From Gemmatimonadales bacterium (GTDB lineage: Bacteria; Gemmatimonadota; Gemmatimonadetes; Palauibacterales; Palauibacteraceae): 49,578 nt of DNA. Below the pieces are notes generated by a model. The model had not been told where the DNA came from and did not search any database. It saw nothing but the letters and a program-made list of their open reading frames with translations. The translations under genes were made by a program, and so were the position numbers. How positions within the stretch are numbered: the first letter of the stretch is position 1; each line of letters opens with the position of its first letter. Of this stretch, positions 43,201 through 49,578 are shown piece after piece. The stretch spans positions 1-49,578 of the forward strand of contig VXOJ01000006.1 of NCBI GenBank assembly GCA_009840115.1, given 5' to 3'.

Positions 43201-43450
43201 TCTCGTCCCAGTTCACCCCGCCGTCCGTCGTCTTGTAGATCCCGCCCGAGGCCGCGCCCACGTAGTAGGTGTACGGCTGGCCGGGAATCCCCGCCGCCGC
43301 GCTGAAGCGGTTCCCCTCCGGGCCGATGTTCCGCCACCGAAGCGTCTCGTAAGCCGCCGGATCGGGAGCGGCCTGCGCCGCGAGCGGCGCGACGGCCGGA
43401 AGTGAGAGGATGAGAAGCGCGAAGAACGCGCAGAAGGGTCGGACGCGCAT
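40229..43450 (-). CDS. Large secreted BNR/sortilin-like beta-propeller protein
   Basis: 1073 residues, ATG at 43450. The signal peptide ends VAPLAAQA. Asp-box (BNR) repeats run through the first 740 residues: KTTDGGVNWDE, KSTDAGETWTL, RTTDGGESWEH, VSRDGGDTWEK, RSEDGGRTWSL, ITRDGGENWTD, RTRDFGASWEK and others, as in sortilin/Vps10 or sialidase-like propellers. No sialidase catalytic triad can be assigned. The last 300 residues include a beta-sandwich (MPPGQYTVRLTVDGATHEQSL) and a helical tail (AEDEDLSASVEDLRQKLIDLQ). Such proteins are often misnamed glycosyl hydrolases. It is coupled to the amidase gene and may recognise its substrate. Confidence 0.88.
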   Translation of the reverse strand: MRVRPFCAFFALLILSLPAVAPLAAQAAPDPAAYETLRWRNIGPEGNRFSAAAGIPGQPYTYYVGAASGGIYKTTDGGVNWDEMFDDQPVQSIGSLAVSPTDPNIVWTGTGEGKIRSHISVGQGVYKSTDAGETWTLMGLEPTGRIPRLVIHPANPDIVYVCALGHSYGPQPERGVYRTTDGGESWEHVLFIDEDTGCSDIAMDPSNPRVLFAGTWQLEIHTWGRTSGGPGGGLHVSRDGGDTWEKLNGPDNTIGLPKKPVGKVAVAVAPSNPQRVYAMLETGDGIPWDGEPTEDGQLWRSEDGGRTWSLITRNRNAMGRPHYYSRVVISPDDEDEAYFLTASFTVSTDGGRTLDVTPRPQAPGGDHHDMWIDPTNPDRMIVAHDQGLSISINRTRTWFRQRLTNAQMYHVTVDNAVPYNVLGNKQDEPTYRGPSNSRILGVRGINHIPRGMWHHVGGGESGFATPDPTDPDIVWSSASGSGMVGGIVVRYEEERRQYRAVEVWPEQSRGPASGVRYRFIWDAPVHISPHDNETVYVGSQHVHRTRNRGQSWEVISPDLTLNDRSRMGPSGGLTGDNIGVEYAGTVFGIAESPIEAGLIWAGTNDGKLHITRDGGENWTDVTGNVTGLPEWIGVRSIAPSRYDAGTAYIAADGHQVNIRDPHVYRTRDFGASWEKIVDGIPPSMLSYTKIIIEDPVRSGLLYVGTENAIYVSFNDGDDWQPLQNNLPAAPVSGIVIQEHFNDLVVGTYGRGFWIFDDLSPIQQLTPEVMASASHLFAPRDAYRFRPITPPSIPYDDPTIGEDPEYGASLNYWLAAAASEAPMIDILDGGGTVVRTLEAPNRAGVNRIHWDLRDETNDPIRMLTPPRYAEHIEVGEEGRPAPGGAQISVLMPPGQYTVRLTVDGATHEQSLTVLKDPHSAGTEADIAEQLAFIREVRDDVVRAGEAVHRVEAMRVQLGTLSRFAEDEDLSASVEDLRQKLIDLQETMVDLRLTGQGQDGVRFEARLLQKLGYLVGALAIADFRPTDQQVEVKALLREQLEAHLAELEELVRTDVAALNETLRGLGMLIITDDAP

Positions 43451-43510
43451 GTGGTGCCTCGCCGGGTTGAGTAGGACGGATGCCGGAAAATTGCCGGGAA
43501 AACACGGTGC

Positions 43511-43526
43511 GCCGGGGGAGCCCGGC
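43511..43526. other. Perfect 6 bp stem-tetraloop hairpin in the divergent spacer
   Basis: GCCGGG and CCCGGC pair around GGAG. A second hairpin, CCCGTT-N6-AACGGG, lies at 43544-43561. Both sit between the BNR gene (minus) and the first Uma2 start (plus); they could be transcript structures or operator dyads. Confidence 0.4.
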
Positions 43527-43616
43527 TGACAAGACCTGTCGGCCCCGTTCGGAGAAACGGGATACCATGCCTCGAAAGTGGCTGCGGTCCGCCCGCGGGC
43601 CTATCGTGAGTCGACC

Positions 43617-44840
43617 ATGCCACTTCCCTACATCACCTGGCAGGATGCCCTCCTGATGCCGGAGGACGGACGTCGCCACGAGGCCATCGATGGCGAGTTG
43701 TACGGCACGCCGGCTCCGAGCACGCGCCACCAGATTGTCAGCGGGCGTCTCCTCACGGCGCTGGGCGACATCCTGGACGATCGGGGATACGGCGAGATGT
43801 TCATCACCATGACGGCCGTCGAGTTCCCCGAGACGCGCGAAGGCGTCATGCCGGACCTCATGTTCGTGTCCAACGAACGACGGGGGATCATCACGGAGAA
43901 CTGGCTCGTAGGCGCACCGGACCTGGTGATCGAGATCACTTCTCCGGTGACGGAAGACCGGGATCGTGGGATCAAGCTCGACTTGTACAGGAGGCAGGGA
44001 GTTCGCGAGTACTGGATCGTCGATCCCGACCGGAACGTGGTCGACGTGTGGCGGTTCGGGGAGGAACCGGAGGAGGAGCGCTTCAGGACGGAGCTACCCG
44101 TACGGCTTGGGGCGGATCAGGTCGGCGCGATCGACCTGGAGGTCGTTTTTTCGCGAGACCTGTTCCGGTTCCGCGAAGCGGTGGTCCACCGAAGCGGTAG
44201 GCGGCGCTCCGTTGAGAGCGGGATGATGAAGCCGGCGACCATAGGGGCGGACTTGGAGACCACTCCCGCCCGGAGCTATGATGTGTCGACCATGCAGCTT
44301 CCCTCGATCACCTGGCAGGACGTCCAGCAGATGCCGGACGACGGCAATCGCTACGAGGCGATCGAGGGCGACGTTTATATGACGCCCGCCCCGACGTTTC
44401 GTCATCAGCGCGTGAGCCTCCGACTGCTACTCGCCCTGGACCGTATCCTGGAACAACCCGGGCACGGCGTGGTCGTGCAAGCGCCGTTCGGTGTCGAGTT
44501 TCCGGCCACCGGAGAAGGCGTACAGCCGGATCTGTTGTTTGTCTCCAAGGAGCGGCGCGGACTCATCACGAACGCGGAGCTCACGGGCGCTCCGGACCTC
44601 GTGGTCGAGGTCCTCTCACCTTCCACCGCCAGCCGCGACCGGGGCCTCAAGCTCCGCCTATACGAGCGTCAAGGCGTGCGCGAGTACTGGGTCGTGGATG
44701 CGGACGAGAACACCGTTGACGCGTGGCGGTTCGGGGAGGATCCCGCGCACGAGCGCTTCGAGGTAACCCTCCCGGTCAGGCTCGGAACCGAAGAGGTCGG
44801 CTCGATCGACTTGGAAGCTGTGTTCGCCCCCGACTTCTGA
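43617..44840 (+). CDS. Tandem Uma2 (PD-(D/E)XK) protein: two domains in one open frame
   Basis: 407 residues from ATG at 43617. Domain 1 (about 1-185) and domain 2 (about 226-407) each carry the Uma2 core: PDLVIEITSP or PDLVVEVLSP, RDRGIKLDLYRRQGVREYWIVDP or RDRGLKLRLYERQGVREYWVVDA, and a closing GAIDLEVVF or GSIDLEAVF. The Asp/Glu motif matches PD-(D/E)XK nucleases; cellular function is unknown. Uma2 proteins are usually single-domain (about 180-200 residues), so this is a fusion. Between the domains, where copies 2 and 3 stop, there is a 43-codon linker (44163-44291) with intergenic character and a promoter-like site. Domain 2 has its own ATG at 44292 and could be made separately. Confidence 0.82.
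   Translation: MPLPYITWQDALLMPEDGRRHEAIDGELYGTPAPSTRHQIVSGRLLTALGDILDDRGYGEMFITMTAVEFPETREGVMPDLMFVSNERRGIITENWLVGAPDLVIEITSPVTEDRDRGIKLDLYRRQGVREYWIVDPDRNVVDVWRFGEEPEEERFRTELPVRLGADQVGAIDLEVVFSRDLFRFREAVVHRSGRRRSVESGMMKPATIGADLETTPARSYDVSTMQLPSITWQDVQQMPDDGNRYEAIEGDVYMTPAPTFRHQRVSLRLLLALDRILEQPGHGVVVQAPFGVEFPATGEGVQPDLLFVSKERRGLITNAELTGAPDLVVEVLSPSTASRDRGLKLRLYERQGVREYWVVDADENTVDAWRFGEDPAHERFEVTLPVRLGTEEVGSIDLEAVFAPDF
44253..44282 (+). promoter_or_regulatory. Promoter-like site within the Uma2 linker
   Basis: TTGGAG (44253-44258), an 18 nt spacer and TATGAT (44277-44282). The ATG of domain 2 lies 9 nt later, so a transcript from here would be nearly leaderless. Upstream of domain 1 the related block CTATCGTGAGTCGACCATGC aligns with CTATGATGTGTCGACCATGC here. 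Confidence 0.5.
44297..44371 (+). repeat. 75 bp block identical to 44860-44934 (Uma2 domains 2 and 3)
   Basis: The first 75 bp after the start region of the second Uma2 domain are identical at base level to those of the third, including all wobble positions. Beyond it the two drift apart. Domain 1 differs in this block. This implies recent duplication or gene conversion limited to the 5' end. Confidence 0.88.
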
Positions 44841-44854
44841 CGCGCTCGCCGACC

Positions 44855-45400
44855 ATGCCGCTTCCCTCGATCACCTGGCAGGACGTCCAGCAGATGCCGG
44901 ACGACGGCAATCGCTACGAGGCGATCGAGGGCGATCTTTACGTGACCCCCGCCCCCACGCCGCGCCATCAGATCCTTCTGCTGCGCCTGTACGACGCCCT
45001 GCGTCCGCTGCTCACTAGGCCCCGCGGCGTACTGCTGGTCGCACCCGTTGGCGTCGAGTTCCCGGATACCCGCGAGGGCGTGCAACCGGACCTCCTGTTC
45101 GTATCGAGAGAACGGCTCGGCATCATCGGAGACGCGTCGGTGAGAGGAGCGCCGGATCTCGTCATTGAAATCCTCTCTCCCTCCACGGCCGGCCGCGACC
45201 GCACGATCAAGCTCGAACTCTACGAGCGGCAGGGCGTGAGGGAATACTGGATCGTCGACCCTGCCGAGGGCGCTGTCGACGTGTGGCGGTTCGGCGAGGA
45301 GCGTGCGCACGAGCGCTTCACGGAGATTCTCCCCGTCAGGCCCGGAACCGAATGGGTAGGTGCGATCGACCTGGAAGCCGTGTTCGCGCCCGACCTCTGA
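44855..45400 (+). CDS. Uma2-family protein, third tandem copy
   Basis: 181 residues from ATG at 44855, 14 nt after the previous stop, with no clear ribosome site. It begins PLPSITWQDVQQMPDD, contains PDLLFVSRERLGII, the catalytic-type PDLVIEILSP, RDRTIKLELYERQGVREYWIVDP, and ends GAIDLEAVFAPDL. This is a normal single-domain Uma2 protein, with PD-(D/E)XK nuclease fold predicted and biological role unknown. The closest relative is the second domain of the preceding gene, sharing a 75 bp identical block. It converges on the cupin gene with only 3 nt between the stops; GATCTTCAGATC at 45399-45410 is a small inverted repeat there. Confidence 0.85.
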   Translation: MPLPSITWQDVQQMPDDGNRYEAIEGDLYVTPAPTPRHQILLLRLYDALRPLLTRPRGVLLVAPVGVEFPDTREGVQPDLLFVSRERLGIIGDASVRGAPDLVIEILSPSTAGRDRTIKLELYERQGVREYWIVDPAEGAVDVWRFGEERAHERFTEILPVRPGTEWVGAIDLEAVFAPDL

Positions 45401-45403
45401 TCT

Positions 45404-45763
45404 TCAGATCCAGACGTCGGACTCGGCGGTGAGGTCGCCGCGTTCGTCGCCGGTGTTCACGACGCCGCGGGGTTCGACGAGCATCAGCTTCACTTCCTCC
45501 TCGGCCACCGGGCGGTGCTTCACGCCGCGGGGGACGACGTAGAGTTCGCCGGGTCCGATCTCGACAGCGCCATCGGGGAGGTCGATCCGCAGCGTGCCCT
45601 CGAGGACGAAGAACGCCTCGTCCGTGTCCGCGTGGTCGTGCCACACGAACTCGCCCTTCACGCGCGCGATCTTGAACTGGTAGTCGTTGAGCTCGGCGAT
45701 GACGCGCGGCTGCCAGTACTCCGGCAGCCGGCCGAACTTCTCCTCCAGGTTGACGACGCTCAT
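45404..45763 (-). CDS. Cupin-domain protein
   Basis: 119 residues from ATG at 45763, with GGAGG shortly upstream and a 4 nt overlap with the preceding TPR/VCBS gene. Both cupin motifs are present: motif 1 FVWHDHADTDEAFFVLEGTL (HxHxxxxE) and motif 2 GELYVVPRGVKHRPVA, giving three His and one Glu as likely metal ligands. The protein matches small single-cupin proteins described as mannose-6-phosphate-isomerase-like; its role may be sugar binding, dioxygenase activity or metal-dependent isomerisation. No signal peptide, so it acts in the cytoplasm, unlike its operon partner. Confidence 0.9.
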   Translation of the reverse strand: MSVVNLEEKFGRLPEYWQPRVIAELNDYQFKIARVKGEFVWHDHADTDEAFFVLEGTLRIDLPDGAVEIGPGELYVVPRGVKHRPVAEEEVKLMLVEPRGVVNTGDERGDLTAESDVWI

Positions 45764-48700
45764 CGGTCCTCCGGGGGCGGGATCACGCGCGTGAGGTAGT
45801 CCGCGAGTTCCGCGTCGGGGGCTTCGGCGCGCCCTTCCTCCGGGGGAGGCGGATAGCCGGACAGGGTTCGGGCCGGGAGGGGCACGACGCGGTCTCCGGT
45901 GGCGGTATTGAGATCGCCGTCCTTTACCCAGCCGTCGGAGTAGATGAGGAACGTCCGCTTCCAACCGTCGGGCAGCGGCGGGAATGCCTCGGCGTCGAAG
46001 CGGAGCGTGATCTCGTCGCCGGCGTTCTGGATCACGTAGCGGTCGTCGCCCTCGGTCACGAGGTCGGTCACGTCGCCGAAGCGGGTGTAGAGGCCGAACA
46101 GATCGTGCCAGCGCGGCTCGACGGTGACCGAATCGTAGTCGAACCAGTGGGGGCCGTAGCGGCCGCCCTTTCTGAATTCGCGCGCGAAGCCGCGGTAGTG
46201 GATGTCCGCGTTGTGCGGGGCGAGCGATGTCACGCGATGCTCGTCCGCCGCGGGGTGGGCGGGGCCGGTCGTGAAGAAGGCTTCGTCCCAGTAGACCATG
46301 AGGTTCGTGCGGATCCGCACCCGCCGGTCGTCGGTCGGGAAGAGGCCGCGCAGGTCGGCGACGACCGTCTTGTCCTTGCCCGACGGGAAGCTCAGGCCGG
46401 GGACCGCGGGCTGCCACTCGCCGTCGGGGCCCATCACGTCGAGTTCCGGGAAGTGCGGCGCGAGGGCGTCCGACTGGCCCATCGCCACGTTGATGCTCGC
46501 GTCGGTGGGGAAAATCCAGCCCGTGAGGAAGAGGGTGACATCGCCGGAGGCGGCCTCGAGGCCGAGGTCGAGGATGAGTTCGTGCGGCTCGGCGATCCCC
46601 TGGAAGCGGCCGGGCCGGAACGACGAGACGTAGTCGAAGTCGCGCTCGGCGAGCGCCTCCCGGTGATCGCGCCCGTCTTCGTCCGTCGCCGAGACCGGAG
46701 CATGCCGCTCGCCGACGCGCCACAGTTCGAGGTCGATCGGCGCCGGGGGGATGAAGGCCTCGTTCACGTACACGTCGATCTCGGAGGGATGGTCGACGGC
46801 GACGAGGTTCACACCGTCCACGTAGATCGTCTCCCACAGTTCCTCGGTGATCTGCATCACGTACTCGCCATCCAGCGGCTGGAACACGCCGTCGGGGAGG
46901 CGCCGGTACTCCTGCGAGGGGAAGGCGGGGGCGTAGGCGCGCTGGCCGCCGCCGAGGATGCCGAGGGGCATGCCGAGCGCGCTCTTCCACATCATGTCGC
47001 CGACGAACTCGAACCCGTCGCCGTCCCACACGTAGAGCATCGGGCAGGAACCCTTGAGCGTCTGCTCCTCGACAAGGTCCTGGTCGGTGCCCGGGAAGTA
47101 GAGGTCCTGCGGGACGCCGTTCGGCCAGTAGACGCGGACGACGTCGGCCTTCAGGCGACCGTCGAGGCCGATGAGAGTGGTGGGGTCCGTGACGGTGTGG
47201 ACCTGGAAGAGGTCGCCGGCCCGGACCTCGACGCGCGCGCCGATCCCGAAGCGGTTGTTCTTGCGGCTGCCCTCGCCCAGCCCGGCGAGGTCGAGCCGGA
47301 AGTAGTGGTTCGCGTTGCCGCCGTCGTTGCGCAGGAGACGCGGGTTCCCGTCCGCCCCGAGCACGAGGAGATCGGCGTCACCGTCCTCGTTGTAGTCGAA
47401 CGAACGAACGGACCGGACTCCCCCGCTGAGATCGGGGAGGAACTCGTCGGCCGCCGCCAGCCGCCCTTCCCCTTCGTTGCGGAACAGTCGGAGCCCGGAG
47501 CCGGACGGGGCGCCGGAGGCCGGGGGCGTGCCGGCCACGGCGAGATCCAGCCGGCCGTCGTTGTCGAAGTCGACGAAGAGCAGGTCGCGCGGGACGAGAC
47601 CGTTCAGCGGCGCCGTCGCGCCTGGCGCGAAAGTGTCGGAGGCCGAGCCGTGCAGCAGGCGGACGCGGTCGGCGCCGGCGGCCGCGATGTCGAGCCAGCC
47701 GTCTCCGTTCACGTCGCCGATCGCCACGGCCTGCGCGGGCTCGGACGCCGCATCCGAGAGGCGCTCCGTTCGCTCGGCGAAGGTGGCGGCGCGCTCGTTG
47801 TCGAGGAGGCGAAGGCCACCGTCGCCTTCCGCGAGCACGATGTCGAGGTCGCGGTCGTCGTCGAGGTCGCCGAAGGCCGCGCCACGCGTGTCGGCGTCCG
47901 CCGGGCCTGCGAGGCCGAAGTCCGCCGCCATCTCGGCGAAGGTGAGGTCGCCGTTGTTGCGGAAGAGGCGGTTCGCGCCCGTGCGCGGCTCGAACACGTC
48001 GAGGTCTCCGTCCTGATCCAGGTCCGCCGCGAACACGCCATGGGCCGCGGAGGTCGCCGCGCCGGCCGAACCAGCCGCCGGCGGGAGCGCGATCTCCTCG
48101 AAGCCTCCGGCCGGGTCGTTGCGGTACGCGCGCGGTGTGCTGCCGGCAAACCAGACGTCGAGGCGGCGGTCGTCGTCGAAGTCGACCCAGATCGCGGCCG
48201 CGGCGTCGCCGGCGTCGATGGCGCCGACCTCGTCGGAGGCGTCCACGTAGCGGCCGAGGTCCACGCGCAGGGCGCGCCCTTCCCCGCCGCGGCTCCACAG
48301 CAGGTCTTCGTCGCCGTCCCCGTCGAAGTCGCCGATCGCCGTCGCGGCGGCTACCGGTCCCTCCGCCGCCGCCCCTGCTTCCGACGAGGGGGCAAGCGCC
48401 GCGAGCCCGGCCAGGTCGGACGCCTCGGTATAGCGGAGGGAGGCAAGCACGGCTTCCGGCTCCTGGACGCGGAGCGTGACGAGGAAACTGAAGTCGAGGG
48501 CGGCGACGCCGGCGAGGGGGCCGCCCGGCTGCCTCAGCTCTTCGAGGCTCGCCTGGTAGGGCGAGGTGACCTCGAATGCGGCGCGGAAGTCGGCGAACTG
48601 GCTGATCGCCGTCGGGGCGTCGCCATCCAGGAGGGCATCTTCGGCGGCCTCGAAGGCCGCGCGCGGCCCGGGCCGGAAGTCCGGGGCGACCTGGCGCAGG

Positions 48701-49293
48701 CTCTCCATCGTGCCGAGGGCGGCGTCGAGTTCGCCGCGCGCGAGTTGCGCATCGGCGAGTTCGGCGAGAGCGGCCAGGTTGCCCGGCGCGGCCGCCGCCA
48801 GGCGCGCGAGGGCGTCCGCGCGGGCATCGGACTCCGGGCCCGCCGCCCGGCCCTCCACCTCCGCCAGCCCCCACAGGCTGCGCGCGTGGCCCGGGTCCGC
48901 CGCCAGCGTCTCGTCCAGCAGCGCCCGCGCCTCCCCGAAATCGCCCGTCTCGGTCCGCAGCGTGGCGAGCGCCAGCGTCAGCTCTGGATCGTCCGGCGCC
49001 CGCTCGCGCGCCTCGAGGAGGTTCTCCTCGGCCGCCTCGTAGTCCGCCGCCTTGAGCGCCGTGAGGCCGAGTCCCGCGTACCCCGCGGCCTCCGCCGGCG
49101 CCATCTCGACGAGGCGCTGGTAGTCGGACCGCGCGTCCTCCAGGCGGTCCTGCTGAAGCGCCGCGTCCGCCGTCCCGCGCGTCGCGAGGATCTCCGCCAG
49201 AGACGCCTCCGGCACCGGCGCCCCCACCTCCCCGCAGCCAACGATCAGCGCGAGGAAGGTCAACCCGCGAACTCGGATCGGGGCACCACCCAA
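45760..49293 (-). CDS. Large lipoprotein with TPR, VCBS/FG-GAP and UnbV (ASPIC)-like domains
   Basis: 1177 residues if TTG at 49293 is used: AGGAAG lies upstream, and the product begins GGAPIRVRGLTFLALIVGC, a lipoprotein signal. The frame stays open to an ATG at 49455, but that part lacks protein-like character. TPR helices occupy about residues 30-220 (AAGYAGLGLTALKAADYEAA). Seven calcium-binding FG-GAP loops follow (DFDGDGDEDLLW, DLDQDGDLDVFE, DVNGDGWLDIAAA, DFDNDGRLDLAVAG and others). Then comes an ASPIC/UnbV segment (NRFGIGARVEVRAG, VRVYWPNGVPQDL), and about 430 residues of strand-rich sequence I cannot assign (CPMLYVWDGDGFEFVGDMMW). Likely an outer-surface carbohydrate or protein-binding factor. 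The stop overlaps the cupin start. Confidence 0.85.
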   Translation of the reverse strand: MGGAPIRVRGLTFLALIVGCGEVGAPVPEASLAEILATRGTADAALQQDRLEDARSDYQRLVEMAPAEAAGYAGLGLTALKAADYEAAEENLLEARERAPDDPELTLALATLRTETGDFGEARALLDETLAADPGHARSLWGLAEVEGRAAGPESDARADALARLAAAAPGNLAALAELADAQLARGELDAALGTMESLRQVAPDFRPGPRAAFEAAEDALLDGDAPTAISQFADFRAAFEVTSPYQASLEELRQPGGPLAGVAALDFSFLVTLRVQEPEAVLASLRYTEASDLAGLAALAPSSEAGAAAEGPVAAATAIGDFDGDGDEDLLWSRGGEGRALRVDLGRYVDASDEVGAIDAGDAAAAIWVDFDDDRRLDVWFAGSTPRAYRNDPAGGFEEIALPPAAGSAGAATSAAHGVFAADLDQDGDLDVFEPRTGANRLFRNNGDLTFAEMAADFGLAGPADADTRGAAFGDLDDDRDLDIVLAEGDGGLRLLDNERAATFAERTERLSDAASEPAQAVAIGDVNGDGWLDIAAAGADRVRLLHGSASDTFAPGATAPLNGLVPRDLLFVDFDNDGRLDLAVAGTPPASGAPSGSGLRLFRNEGEGRLAAADEFLPDLSGGVRSVRSFDYNEDGDADLLVLGADGNPRLLRNDGGNANHYFRLDLAGLGEGSRKNNRFGIGARVEVRAGDLFQVHTVTDPTTLIGLDGRLKADVVRVYWPNGVPQDLYFPGTDQDLVEEQTLKGSCPMLYVWDGDGFEFVGDMMWKSALGMPLGILGGGQRAYAPAFPSQEYRRLPDGVFQPLDGEYVMQITEELWETIYVDGVNLVAVDHPSEIDVYVNEAFIPPAPIDLELWRVGERHAPVSATDEDGRDHREALAERDFDYVSSFRPGRFQGIAEPHELILDLGLEAASGDVTLFLTGWIFPTDASINVAMGQSDALAPHFPELDVMGPDGEWQPAVPGLSFPSGKDKTVVADLRGLFPTDDRRVRIRTNLMVYWDEAFFTTGPAHPAADEHRVTSLAPHNADIHYRGFAREFRKGGRYGPHWFDYDSVTVEPRWHDLFGLYTRFGDVTDLVTEGDDRYVIQNAGDEITLRFDAEAFPPLPDGWKRTFLIYSDGWVKDGDLNTATGDRVVPLPARTLSGYPPPPEEGRAEAPDAELADYLTRVIPPPEDR

Positions 49294-49529
49294 GCTCGAC
49301 TTCCTGCCGCCCCGGCCAGCAGCCCGTGGCAAAAGCCCTGCTGCGTTCGAGCGGCGAATGCATCTCGCCTGAAACGCTACGCTCTGCGTTGCTCCTCGGT
49401 CACATAGCTCTGCAAGTCGGACGCTCAGAATCCCATGATGTCCGGCATCGTCCATAGCAGTTCGTAACATGCTGTATTCACAACGCTTTAGGCAGGATTC
49501 CTCCTACCTTGTCCGTCCAGCGACGGCCC

Positions 49530-49558
49530 TTGCCATCCCGCTCCATCCCGGCTACGAT
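49530..49558 (+). promoter_or_regulatory. Sigma-70-like promoter facing the right edge
   Basis: TTGCCA at 49530-49535, a 17 nt spacer and TACGAT at 49553-49558. Transcription would begin near 49565, where an ATG (49565-49567) starts a frame running off the window; too little is present to call a gene. The rest of 49294-49529 shows no supported gene. Confidence 0.5.
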
Positions 49559-49578
49559 TAGGGGATGGATAATGGTAA

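Noticed and set aside
40328..43405. Plus-strand open frame of about 1025 codons opposite the BNR protein
   Set aside because: Full-length shadow of a gene with a signal peptide and Asp-box repeats; no recognisable motif of its own.
40229..43450. Naming the BNR protein a sialidase or glycosyl hydrolase
   Set aside because: Asp boxes are present but no Arg triad or catalytic Tyr/Glu set could be assigned.
46105..49407. Plus-strand open frame of 1100 codons opposite the TPR/VCBS protein
   Set aside because: Shadow frame with Arg/Val/Glu low complexity; the minus frame carries FG-GAP and TPR signatures.
1..49578. Search by eye for tRNA, rRNA, CRISPR arrays, riboswitches, intact insertion sequences, phage genes or an origin
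   Set aside because: None recognised; repeats found are short local duplications, not arrays with spacers.

Overview
This is a GC-rich, densely coded bacterial window with GTG and TTG starts, many 1-4 nt stop/start overlaps, and AGGAGG-like ribosome sites. The mix of secreted amidohydrolases, serine hydrolases, BNR and VCBS repeat proteins, PadR, DUF4097 and DUF4153 proteins and Uma2 proteins suggests Gemmatimonadota or a relative. That assignment is inference from gene content; no rRNA or other taxonomic marker is present. The cell is diderm: there are an Omp85-like barrel, two small barrel proteins, lipoboxes and Tat signals.

Layout. 1-3526 (minus): AddB-like nuclease followed by a truncated AddA-like helicase. 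3655-9879 (plus): Tat-exported amidohydrolase, CapA-like protein and two tandem serine-hydrolase lipoproteins. 9920-14941: an MDR oxidoreductase divergent from a pteridine-reductase-like SDR, folB and folK run, then an Omp85-like protein converging on a small barrel protein. 15086-20935: four overlapping genes (HExxH DUF3810-like protein, NhaP-type antiporter with an RCK domain, PLP aminotransferase, DUF4153 membrane protein). 21063-28543: a membrane-anchored hypothetical, a secreted protein I interpret as a divergent copper monooxygenase of the PHM fold, a YtcJ-type amidohydrolase, a barrel protein, a PA0069-type radical SAM protein, a double-PDZ protein and an SPFH protein. 28703-35451: an N-acyl-D-amino-acid-deacylase-like protein lacking the HxH motif, a PadR regulator with a palindromic operator and its coupled membrane protein, gamma-glutamyltransferase, a cyclase-family hydrolase and an EamA transporter. 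35525-38552: ECF sigma factor, zinc-finger anti-sigma and two DUF4097 proteins. 38592-43450 (minus): BNR/sortilin-like protein followed by a Tat amidase. 43617-45400: three Uma2 domains in two reading frames. 45404-49293 (minus): a large TPR/VCBS/UnbV lipoprotein and a cupin.

Functional picture. About ten predicted exported hydrolases act on amide, peptide or ester bonds, which fits scavenging of peptides and N-acyl compounds. The pterin genes, envelope-stress sigma module and antiporter cassette are housekeeping or stress functions. The most interesting candidate is the PHM-like protein at 21757-22866, where six residues match the order and approximate spacing of the PHM copper ligands. No tRNA, rRNA, CRISPR array, intact insertion sequence or prophage gene was seen. 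No gene-free stretch exceeds about 300 bases.
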